A stretch of DNA of 64,000 bases from Flaveria trinervia (taxonomy: Eukaryota; Streptophyta; Magnoliopsida; Asterales; Asteraceae): the NCBI GenBank assembly GCA_025506515.1, contig CM046453.1:45554395-45618394 (forward strand). The letters run 5' to 3'. This document shows, in pieces, positions 55,249 to 64,000 of this stretch. The notes below the pieces were generated by a model that was not told the DNA's origin, did not search any database, and saw only the letters and a list, made by a program, of their open reading frames with translations. Each line of letters starts with the position of its first letter. Within the stretch, counting starts at the first letter, position 1. The position numbers were made by a program, and so were the translations under genes.

Positions 55249-55695
55249 TGTAAATCCACGATAAGCAAATTTGAATTAAATAATTGAAGATTGTAGTTCA
55301 AACAATGATAAACACAAAAAAAACCCTTTTTGATCTATATTGATTGCATATAATTTGTACAAAGAGGAAAACCCCAATCAATTGTCATTCAACCATCTTT
55401 CAATGCTAATGACAATTAACATATTTATAGTTTAGACTAATATTCATTAGTTGCACTTAACTTCCTAATTACATATAAAACATAAAAATGATTTAAACAA
55501 AGTAAAATATAGTTTGTTCACACAAAATATATTTATTACAATAAAACTCATAGTCATATTAAACTTCAATGTCTCGTCTCGGTTCTTCGTCTCCAACGTG
55601 TCGTGTTTGACTGTTGCGTTGACTTTGACCGTGTCGTTGATTTTTGTTAACTTTGATTTTGTTGATAATATAGACTATCTTGTACAACTCCAACA
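55249..55695 (-). mobile_element. 5' LTR of the minus-strand Copia element, 447 bp
   Basis: It runs TGTTGGAGTTGTAC to GTGGATTTACA on the minus strand, with ACTATAAATATG as a TATA box near 55430. The PBS follows. It is much shorter than the Sirevirus LTRs here and lacks their inverted-motif arrays. Confidence 0.75.
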
Positions 55696-55929
55696 ATACT
55701 AGGTGATGCGCTAGTTGAATTTTGCTTCAAAAATATGTAGGTCTCAAGAGCAGTTTGATACCGGTGGCTGAGTACTTGGTGGCAAGGGATTGATGTTGAT
55801 TGGTGGGGGATGATTAGCCGAAAAGAAGGTGATAGTTGAGTTGGGCGACGTCGACTAGAGTTTTTCATATAAGAGATCATGACTGCTCTGGATTGCATAA
55901 ATTTTTATAATATTCTTACTGATTAAATA

Positions 55930-55987
<58 letters not shown>

Positions 55988-56401
55988 GTTAGTGTGTGTT
56001 GCTGCCGTTGCAACGTCCCACATGTTAGAGCAATTTAAGTGGCATTCTTATTATGCAATTCTCCTTGATGTATACATAAAGATAAATTTAAGTAAATATG
56101 TATATGTAGTCTTTAAAAGCATTCAACAAAAAAGGACATTTTTTAATCGATTAAGTTAAATTGTCTGCTTATAATAAATTGGCTACTTATAAGCGCCCGA
56201 CTGACTTTTCCTAGTAAAGTTTTTTGTATAAAACCATAATTCTCTCCTTTCTTTGTTGCATATATTATTCCTAAGTGAAGTGGTAAAGTAAATTTATTTG
56301 AACTAAAGTAAAATATATATTAAAATGTATGTTTCAAGATGTAAAAAACATAAATTCCCTCTTGGCTTTTTTTTGAAAACATGATATTTTCTATGGTAAC
56401 C
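55696..56401. repeat. intergenic stretch with (AT)n-(GT)n microsatellite
   Basis: About 22 AT units at 55931-55974 run into seven GT units to 55987. The rest is AT-rich, with no gene or element end that I can identify. Confidence 0.75.
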
Positions 56402-56866
56402 TGTAAGGCCATGTTCCCGGGATGCTCACAGCTAGTCATTCATTGCACATAAACCATATATTTTATTAACTTAAAGAAAACATCGCAGCGGAATCATTAA
56501 AACAGACATTTCATTTCATTATAAAACCTTTTGCAAAATAATACATCGTTATCAAATTACAAAATACATATTGCATTACATCACAAAAGCATTATAAAAA
56601 TGGATGCCATCCAAAAAAAGCCAAGTAGCCACCCTGTGCCATCCTCAGCAACCTTTACCTGCCAACTGGAAACACATAAAAGTCAGCGTTGCTGAAGGAG
56701 TTCTAGTTTTAAAATAAAACATACTTTTCTTTCATTCAAATCATACTATACTTTCGTATATGATCACACATCGTACGTACACATAGATAATAACATTATT
56801 ATTTTCTTTACTATTCACCACTTTCTTTCTTTCTCTTTATCTCCTTTCGGATCAGTGTCATCAGCT

Positions 56867-57072
56867 ATACTCTAAACGTATGCACAAAGCGGGTACTGAG
56901 CTAAAGATCATAAATGACTTCCATAACGCACATAGCTTGTCACCAGCACCGGGGCAAACGACAAAGATCCCAACTGTATACTACACCCCAAACATATGCA
57001 GAACGCGAGTACTTGGCCGAAGATCATAAATGACTTCCATAACGCATATAGCCTGACACCAGCACCGGGGTG
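56867..57072. repeat. 116-bp tandem duplication in the outer LTR
   Basis: AGATCATAAATGACTTCC occurs at 56905 and again at 57021, and the matching context (CAGCACCGGGG on one side, TATGCA on the other) repeats with the same offset. The copies have diverged by several substitutions. Confidence 0.82.
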
Positions 57073-57779
57073 AGTAATCACTATAAACCATGTACTATAT
57101 CATTGGTCAGTCACAAAGACTGGACCCTGCGTGTATGTAACACCGGTTATTTTTAAAAGACAAGATATAAAGAATAAAAGAAAGAATGCAATTAAGTCCA
57201 AGTGGAGGGACTAAAAGTGTAAAAAGGACAAAAATCTTTGAAAAGTTGGTGTAAAAGTGGGCATGGCCGCCCACCCTCACTTCACATCAACATCTTTTTC
57301 GGCTTTAGAGAAAGAAAGACAAGAGGAGAGCAGAAACTCTCGGCTTGTAGAAGAAGAAGAAGAAGTGAACGAATTCAAGGTAAGAATTCGTGATTTTTAC
57401 ATGTTTATGACGGGTGTTATCCCGGTTATGTGTCTATGTGCTTATGGGTTGTGTTTGTGCTCGGGTGTGTGTGTGTTTGGATGTTGTTTCTTGGTTTTTT
57501 GAACTCTTTGCAAGTGGGTAAAAAGGAAGAACACCCAAGTTGCACCAGGTGAGTTCTAGACCCTGGTTTTTACTTGTTTTCAAATATCTTTGGGGCTGAA
57601 AATGTATTTAAATGATTTTCCAATGTTTGAGTATGATGCTCGTATGTATTGTGCATGATTGAATGTGATTCTTGAATGCTCATAGGTTATTCATGTTTAG
57701 AATATCCATATTAAGCTTTGAACAGATGGATTTGATGATTGGGTTGAAAACATACCAGAAACATGTTGAATAGAAGGTC

Positions 57780-58190
57780 TATGCGCCTAGATAAGGCTTA
57801 TGCACCTAAAAATGCCTTAAAAAGAATTAAGTATAGCCCATGCGCCTAAACAGTAGCCCATGCGCCTAAAATTACCTTAGAAATGTTTAAATATAGCCCA
57901 TGCGCCTGAACAGTGGCCCGTGCGCCTAGAAATGTTAGCCGGACGACTAAGTGTAGGGCCATGCGCCCCAATAGTGCCCATGCGCCCAAGTGGCTCATGC
58001 GCCTAAGTGTCCATGCGTCCGAATTACTCATGCGTCTAAGTGTTCATACACACAAATAGTGCCCATGCGTCTGCATAGTTCATGCGCCTAAAGTGAAAAT
58101 GTTTTAAGTGTTGGCTGATGCGCCTACATAGTGATGAAACGCCCGAACAGGGCTCATGCGTCCAAATAGTTCCCATGTACCTAAGCACTT
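57780..58190 (+). repeat. CATGCGCCTA motif array in the inner solo LTR
   Basis: About twenty variants of CATGCGCCTAA, at irregular spacing of 10-40 bp, often after GCC. Unlike the Copia arrays the motif is not an inverted repeat. The mirrored array of TAGGCGCATG at 59740-59975 belongs to the outer LTR. Confidence 0.85.
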
Positions 58191-58610
58191 AGAAATTTTT
58201 ACAGAAATTTTCTGGGAGTCTGTGCTTTAGGGTTTCGACCAAGGTTGACTAAGGGCTTATTAACGATGATGTTTCATGCATGATATGATTTCTTATGATT
58301 GTTCCTTATTATTGTTATTGCTATTATTATTATTACTTATAGTTTGTGACTTTACGTGGTATGTTATTATCGTAACGTAAGGTATATCGTAATAATAAAG
58401 TGAGAGAGCAATACAGAAAAGAAGAGGAACACTAATGAAAATGTTAACAAGTCTTGCAAGCTTACAGGAGGTACACGACCATGTTGTCGTTAGCTCAACT
58501 GTGCTGCGGGTTAGCTACCCTATTATGCACACAGGACAATCAATTAAGATTGGCAGGACCTTTGTAGCATGTCCTGGGTGATTGGGTTAGCCTTGTACAC
58601 AGTACACAGA

Positions 58611-58718
58611 ACCCTTTCGAGGGATACAGTTGACCCTTTCGAGGGATACAGTTGACCCTTTCGGGGGATATAGTTGACCCTTTCGAGGGATACAGTTGAC
58701 CCTTTCGAGGGATATAGA
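58611..58718 (+). repeat. five tandem 22-bp units
   Basis: Units start at 58611, 58633, 58655, 58677 and 58699, consensus ACCCTTTCGAGGGATACAGTTG. Four bases either side of TTCG pair (CCCT with AGGG). The outer LTR has only a single diverged remnant near 56842, so the expansion is private to this copy. Confidence 0.92.
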
Positions 58719-60642
58719 TAGCCTATCACCCGTTTTCCACCGCGCATATAGTTGGGGTATTGCTCAATTGTCCATACAGAAAGTGAAACATAAAGATAAA
58801 AGTTTACAAAACAGACAAGGCATACAGTAAAGAGAACGAACAATATTTGTTCATATAGTTGATGTGTGCTCGCATATACAGTACAGAGTTGTATTTTACA
58901 GAAAAGAGTATTTTTGTATACAACATATAGAAAGTATTTTATTACTTATAAAGCTAGAACTCACTCATTAACGCTGACTTTTATACATTTTCAGTTGGCA
59001 GGTAATTATTGTTGAGGATGGCACGAGGGTGAAGCTACTCGGCAGGAAAAGACTGATATCCATTCGTACTTTATGTGCTGTTGTTTTGTAATGTAGCAAA
59101 ACAATTCTTTTGTAATCAGTTAAATAGTGCTGTATTGCTCGACCGCAGTGGTTTAAATGCAATGAATGGTTTTTGATAAATTAATTCCGCTGCTTAAGAT
59201 TGTATAATTATAATGTTTAATGTCTTAATTGCTGTGAATGACCGACTGTGAGGTTCCCGGGAACGGGGCCTTACAGTGTATCCTTAAGGGTTAGCTAAAC
59301 CACACACAGTTGAGCTTACGGCATTTTAGAGCCATGCACCTTCGTACATTTTGCTTGCAAGCCTTTCTTTACTTTGTCTTTTATTAATCCATGCATTCTA
59401 TTGTTATGTTCATCTTTTCATTATCTTTCACTTTATGTTACATAATACTTTATCATTTATTTCACAACTATAACACGTAAAGCCACGGGAAAGATAAACA
59501 TACATAACAGGAACATAAACATAAACATAATCATACAAACATCGCCATACAAGACACCATCATACATGCATGACATACATCATACATACCATCATGCATA
59601 AGCATCAATCAAACATCATCATACATCGCCCATCACATCATCTATGACCTCAAAAAGTCGACATACATAGCTCCCGAGAACGTCCCAAGCCAAAGCCTAC
59701 ATTTAACTTTTCCCAAAAATCAGAAAATATTATAAGTCTTTAGGCGCATGAGCACTATGCAGGCGCATGGCCTTCCTGGCGCATGGGAAACACTCAAACG
59801 CATGGGCAACTTTCAAGCGCATTGACATTATTGGGGTACATGAGCAACACTTAGTCAATTTCAGCCTATTTCTAGGCGCATAGGTACTATTCAGGCACAT
59901 CAGGTTTTGGGTGCATGGGACACCTAGGCAGTTATTTCCATTGGGCGCATGAGCTACTATTTAGGCGCATGGGCAGACTATATCACACTTAAACATCATA
60001 ATTCGGTCCCCAAACAACACCTATCATGCTCTAAGCTTAAATCATACATTCTAAGCCTTAGGAACACAATCAAAACATCATCAAACACATACATGGCCCA
60101 AAATCAAACCCCACCGATAACATACACACATACGGGTATAAAACCCAACTTTTATAAAAAATTCATACATGCATTTCTAGCCCTAAAGCAGTTTAAAACA
60201 AGTAAAAAGGGGGTTCTAGAACTCACATTTGCAACCTTTGGTTATGAGTTCTTCAAAAACCCGTTTGCAACAGAGTTGAACCGCCTAGAAACCCACCAAA
60301 ACACACACCCACACACAAACAACACACATAAGCATATAACTTTGGCAAGACCGGTTAAGAACACCATAAACACACGAATTCTTACCTTGAATTGAAACTT
60401 CTGCACTTGTTCTTCAAAATACCCAAGAGCTTTCTGCTCTTCTTTGCTTTCTCTCTCTAGAAATATTCGAGATATGTGTGAGGAGAGGGTGATGGGCAGC
60501 TATGCCACCTTTAATCACCAACTTTCAAACTTTTTGTCCTTTTGACACTTTTAACCCTTCAACTTGGGTTAAATGGCTTTTCTTTCTTTTTCTTCATTTT
60601 ATTCTTTCTTTACTAAATTTAAAAGAATCACCGGGTGTTACA

Positions 60643-61546
60643 TTAGCTTTATCCTCATACTGAAATACCCTTAAGATTGATTAAATGAGATTAGTGAAGT
60701 TGATTTAAAATAATAAAATAAAGCACTTGGATACATTACCTAAAGTTATAAAAAAAGTAGAGGTTTTGTAAGCCAATGTGTTTGTCTATGTATTTGGGTC
60801 TTAATACTTTTTTAATTGTCTTTCAGATTGTCATGTCAAATAATCATTAAAAATTTATCAAATATGCCTATAAGACAAAAAGTATAACCAAAGTGACAAC
60901 TTAAGTAAAACTAGTATTACTCTATCTGGACTATAAAAATAACATTAAATTTTTATAATAAGATTCTTACAAATAAATTCAAATAAATTTTGCAAACCAA
61001 CTCTTCAAAATGTCAAAAAGAAGATTAAAAAGTTTGTAAAATTGCTCAAAATTAAGAAAGTTGTATAATTTTTTCAATTAAAGTAACTTTTTGACCATAT
61101 CTATCTTTAATTAAAAAAATGAAAAGTATACTCTAAAATTATGAAGCAATTTGTTATTCAACCCATGCAAAGATAACCCACAATTAACTAAATTGGTTAC
61201 ACGACTCGACCTATCATTTACAAATAATACAACATACATAATTTCATTCAAAAATTAAACCATCACTAAACTTTTTTTATTTGTAACCTTATCTTACACT
61301 ATAAAGTAGATGTGAAACATCTACAGTTCCAGAATTTTCATTCCATTATAGTTGACATAAATTTAAAGTATGTATTTTTAAAGTTTAATAAACTTCAAGA
61401 ATAAAAACAATCAATACTCTTTAAAAAAACTAGCAAAATACCCCAAAAATACACATCACAAATGATGAAATGAATAGAGATAGTGTATGAAACTTCAAAA
61501 AAATAAAGTTTTAGAGGACAAAAATCCTTAAAATTGGAAAAAAACT
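60643..61546. other. AT-rich stretch, nothing recognised
   Basis: About 900 bp of AT-rich DNA with no open frame, element end or RNA gene that I can support. Confidence 0.6.
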
Positions 61547-61828
61547 TGTAATAATCTATAACTGTTATAATATCACAATGATTAACACAAGTTTAGTGCT
61601 ATAACCTTAAGTAAAGAGAATTGCAAGAGCATGAAGAAGAGAAATGTATAACTTATGAAAGTGTATACAAAAGGTACATATTCTCCTTTACATTGAGGTG
61701 GTATTTATACTACAAAGATCAATCAACTTGATAGACAAGGTAAACTATTTTGGTAGATAAGTAGCATAGTAAACTTATCTATAAGTTTGACAAGAGTTCA
61801 TCCACTTGCCATGGTAATAATCATAATA
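61547..61828 (-). mobile_element. short Copia LTR remnant with PPT-proximal sequence
   Basis: On the minus strand, CCAAGGGGGAGT (61841-61829) is followed by TATTATGATTATTACC, a likely PPT and LTR start, and the LTR carries GTATAAATACCACC near 61710. Just upstream, 61830-61914 encode-or-resemble the common plant Copia 3' sequence that includes AAACCCAATGGGA. No PBS is found at the far end, so the boundary at 61547 is tentative. LTR D3 is inserted next to it. Confidence 0.5.
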
Positions 61829-61914
61829 CTCCCCCTTGGATGACACTTTTCAAACTTCAAGAGTTTAAGTACTGTCTCGTTAAAAACCTTGCTAAAGAAA
61901 AACCCAATGGGAAA

Positions 61915-62818
61915 TGTAAGGATCAGTGATCGCAAGTTTGATGTAATTGAGCGTAGCATAGCGGAATATGAACAAGAATTAGACAAATTGTAGCAAGAAT
62001 TTGATGCTCGTATGCATTAAGAACATATACGGTTATAACGAGAGAATATATTTCTGTAACAAGAAATGTTTTAATAATATCGAATATTTCTTATCAAATC
62101 ATTCATTTTATTACATTAGGTTGACACTCCTTATATAGAGTGCAATCGCTGCTGTTATCACGGGTAAGTGACAACTGGCAGATCTATTACAAAAATAACT
62201 AACTCTTAACAAACTACTGAAATGTTCACTACTACTGAGAACATATCAGAGTGTTAAGTACAAAATAAGAAACTACTGATAAGAAACTACTGAAACTACA
62301 ATGACTGAAAAACAAGCTCTTCAGTCGTTTTACAAAACTACTGATAATATAAAACTACTGATGAGCACAACAACTGAAGAAGTATTCTTCAACTGTTTTG
62401 TCAAACTACTGAAAAGATAAAACATAAAACTACTGTAAGGTAAACCGTCACAACTACTGAAGAAGACCTCTTCAGCTGTTGTGACAACGTCTGATACTTT
62501 GGTCTTCAGCACTTGTGTCTTCAGACTTGTCTTCAGCACTTGTGTCTTCAGACCTTGTCTTCAGCATTGTCTTCAGACTTTGTCTTCAGCACTTGTCTTC
62601 AGACTTTGTCTCAGCACTTGTCTTCAGACCTTGTCTTCAGCCTTGTGTCTTCAGACTTTGTCTTCAGCACTTGTGTCTTCAGACTTTGTCTTCAGCACTT
62701 GTCTTCAGACTTTGTCTTCAGCACTGTCTTCAGCTGTTGTGGTCTTCAGTAGTTGTTGTGACGTCTGTGGGACTTAAAGGTTTTTCTGATCCGGCTCATT
62801 GGTTCTTTTGGTCCAACA
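61915..62818 (-). mobile_element. LTR D3 (3' LTR of a minus-strand family D element)
   Basis: 904 bp, TGTTGGACCAAAAG to GATCCTTACA on the minus strand, like LTRs D1 and D2. It has a dense array of CTTCAGCACTTG and CTTCAGACTTTG (62500-62745). GGAAA lies outside its terminus; the partner duplication would be beyond the window. Confidence 0.88.
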
Positions 62819-64000
62819 AACTCCCCCTGAACAATGCAGCCAAAACCTTTAACTTTATTGAGGTCCCACTTATTGTTGGCAGAATGGTTTGTCTTTTCCT
62901 TCTTGATCAGTTGAGAAGATGACCCATATAAGCACTGGCCTGGAATGAGTCTCTGATGATTTGGTTGGCAATGTATGGATGGGAGCTCTGTATTGGGGAA
63001 TTGGACACTAAGTTGTTCCCCATCCATGAGACTCACTTCCCATGTATAAGCCTGTAGGATTCTCTGGTGTATGCTCTGAGAAACATAATTTGTTCTTCCA
63101 TGGTCAGGTTCTCGGCTTCACCATCAAACAATCCTTCACGCCCATACAGCTCTTGAGATGTACTTGGCTTGTTTACCATTTTTGAGCTCAACTGTTGTAA
63201 TCTGTCTGTATGCAAACTCATCAGGATGAGTCCTTCAGTAACAGACTGAGCTCATTTTGTTTGAAGTTCTCAAGCCTCTTGTAGACTAACCCCTTTTTAA
63301 TAATTTTGTTCTCTAACATCTTTTGGGGTGGTGTTGTTTAGTCTCATAGGCCTTCTTGAAATCTTCTACAATCTCCCAGGGTGATACTACAAGGACCACT
63401 GTGATCTCTTCATCTACGATCCTTTTGACTTGGCCCTTGTATCTCGAAGGAATGTCTTTCTTTTCAATCTGTGAGCCACCCTAGGATCAGGCCATACTCT
63501 CACCTTTTCCTTCTGATATTGAAATGTGTTGGCAAGGGTGTACAACCTCAGAGCTTCTTTCTTCATACTTATTATTGATGAAGCAGCATAAGTTTTGTCA
63601 ATGCTTTTCAGCATTTCATCATCATGAAGCCTTTTGCTGCTGTTCTTCTTCAATCTTTACTCTCACAGCTTCCATTGTGAGGTGGGAGTGATGGGCATGG
63701 GGTTGGCTTTAGCCAATGTTAGGATTGCAGACAGAGGCAACCTATCTTCTTCCACATCATCCTCCTCTTCTTCTTCTTCTAGCCTCAACACCCTTCTCTT
63801 CTTCTTCTTAGGTGCATCATCGGCTGTTGGTTTAGATGGTAAGGGAGTGGTTTTGTGGGTTGTGGTTGTGGTTGTTTTGGAGAGGGAATGTTGACAGGCT
63901 TGAGTTAGCATTTTGGAGGTGAGTGTTGCTTTTGAGTATTTGGCTAGCTCAGTCCTGCTCCCTGCTCCTGCTTCATTCAAAGCTTCGACTACTAACCCCT
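62819..64000 (-). pseudogene. family D 3' ORF (second copy), runs off the window
   Basis: The PPT (TTCAGGGGGAGTT, minus strand) is at 62819-62831. Upstream blocks match 47376-48560 in order: a segment near 62980 with SLMDGEQLSVQFP; TTVELKNGK near 63190; ALRLYTLANTFQYQKEKVRV and WPDPRVAHRL (63565-63460); an acidic run VLRLEEEEEEDDVEEDRLPL (63790-63730); and MNEAGAGSRTELAKYSKATL (63980). Frame breaks occur between them. It is Lys/Glu-rich and of unknown function. The remainder of the element lies beyond 64000. Confidence 0.73.

Larger units (their letters stand above)
57136..59275 (+). mobile_element. inner solo LTR, 2140 bp, duplication GTGTA
   Basis: It runs TGTAACACCGG to GGGGCCTTACA with GTGTA at 57131-57135 and 59276-59280. 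It has no PBS or PPT next to it. Its content mirrors the outer LTR: an array of CATGCGCCTA at 57780-58190 faces the reversed array at 59740-59975. Five tandem 22-bp units (58611-58718) are present only in this copy. A splice-donor-like CAAG-GTAAGAATTCG at 57376-57390 is kept in both copies. Confidence 0.93.
56402..60642 (-). mobile_element. outer solo LTR, split by an inverted copy of itself
   Basis: On the minus strand it begins TGTAACACCCGGTG at 60642 and ends GGCCTTACA at 56402. The sequence is interrupted from 57136 to 59275 by the same LTR in the other orientation; the two outer parts add up to about 2.1 kb. Neither a PBS at 56401 nor a PPT at 60643 is present. The flanks TAACC and TTAGC do not match, so either its duplication has decayed or the termini are slightly off. 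The length and ends suggest a Gypsy family, but no coding part remains. Confidence 0.82.

Noticed and set aside
57780..58190. CRISPR-like array of short repeats
   Set aside because: The repeats are 8-12 bp, imperfect and irregularly spaced, inside a plant LTR; there are no unique spacers of constant length and no cas genes.
59949..60395. 148-codon frame inside the outer solo LTR
   Set aside because: It begins in the CATGCGCC motif array, contains low-complexity His/Thr runs and lies antisense to the LTR; no family resemblance.
62481..62922. Open frames of 79-135 codons rich in Leu, Ser, Phe and Cys
   Set aside because: They are read-through of the CTTCAG/TTTGTCTTCAG motif array of LTR D3 in several frames at once, so the open length reflects the repeat, not a gene.
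1..64000. Integrated pararetrovirus or other viral copy
   Set aside because: Every RT found has the Copia order (integrase before RT), tRNA-primed PBS and LTRs; I see no caulimovirus movement protein or coat motif.

Overview
This is a repeat-dense block of plant nuclear DNA with no host gene that I can support. Almost every recognisable coding trace comes from LTR retrotransposons of the Ty1/Copia Sirevirus lineage, which carry a long extra reading frame between pol and the 3' LTR. There is also one Ty3/Gypsy fragment, a pair of solo LTRs and one hAT DNA transposon. From memory, the 3' ORF family, with its MANLKY-type start, is typical of Asteraceae genomes such as Tanacetum, so a daisy-family eudicot is the best guess. 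All coding copies are broken by stops and frameshifts. A 100-base run of N at 50802-50901 marks a scaffold join, so order across it is not proven.

Layout. 1-5764: Sirevirus A1 on the minus strand (partial 3' LTR, 3' ORF, linker with a TATA box, RT/RNase H). 5765-9280: plus-strand Gypsy fragment with a 2.46 kb LTR containing a tRNA-like sequence. 9275-9833: patchwork of a Copia gag scrap, an LTR fragment and a microsatellite. 9834-42512: plus-strand Sirevirus A3, whose 5' LTR is split by the 25.8 kb minus-strand Sirevirus B (10558-36314), flanked by matching CAAGT target-site duplications. Element B is itself interrupted by a complete hAT transposon (13327-16560, 8-bp duplication GTAGTAGT), a solo LTR of its own family (20316-21062, duplication ATATT), and a compound block (24231-about 32024) holding an antiparallel family B LTR, a second 3' ORF piece and two opposed family C Copia pieces. 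42676-46500: minus-strand Sirevirus A2, interrupted by a minus-strand family D element (46501-49074), which is abutted by a plus-strand family D element (49075-50801). After the gap: gag and 5' LTR of another minus-strand Copia element (about 51500-55695), a solo LTR inside an opposite-facing solo LTR of the same family (56402-60642), AT-rich DNA, a small LTR remnant, and a further minus-strand family D element running off the end (61915-64000).

How the parts relate. Four LTR families (A to D) each carry their own array of short inverted repeats, an architecture known from maize Sireviruses. In families A and B the linker between pol and the 3' ORF repeats this design: an LTR-like motif array, then a TATA box, then a leader and the ATG of the 3' ORF. 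I read this as a candidate internal promoter that would let the 3' ORF be transcribed apart from the genomic RNA. Same-family insertions here are consistently antiparallel, so read-through transcripts would contain inverted LTRs and could feed small-RNA silencing.
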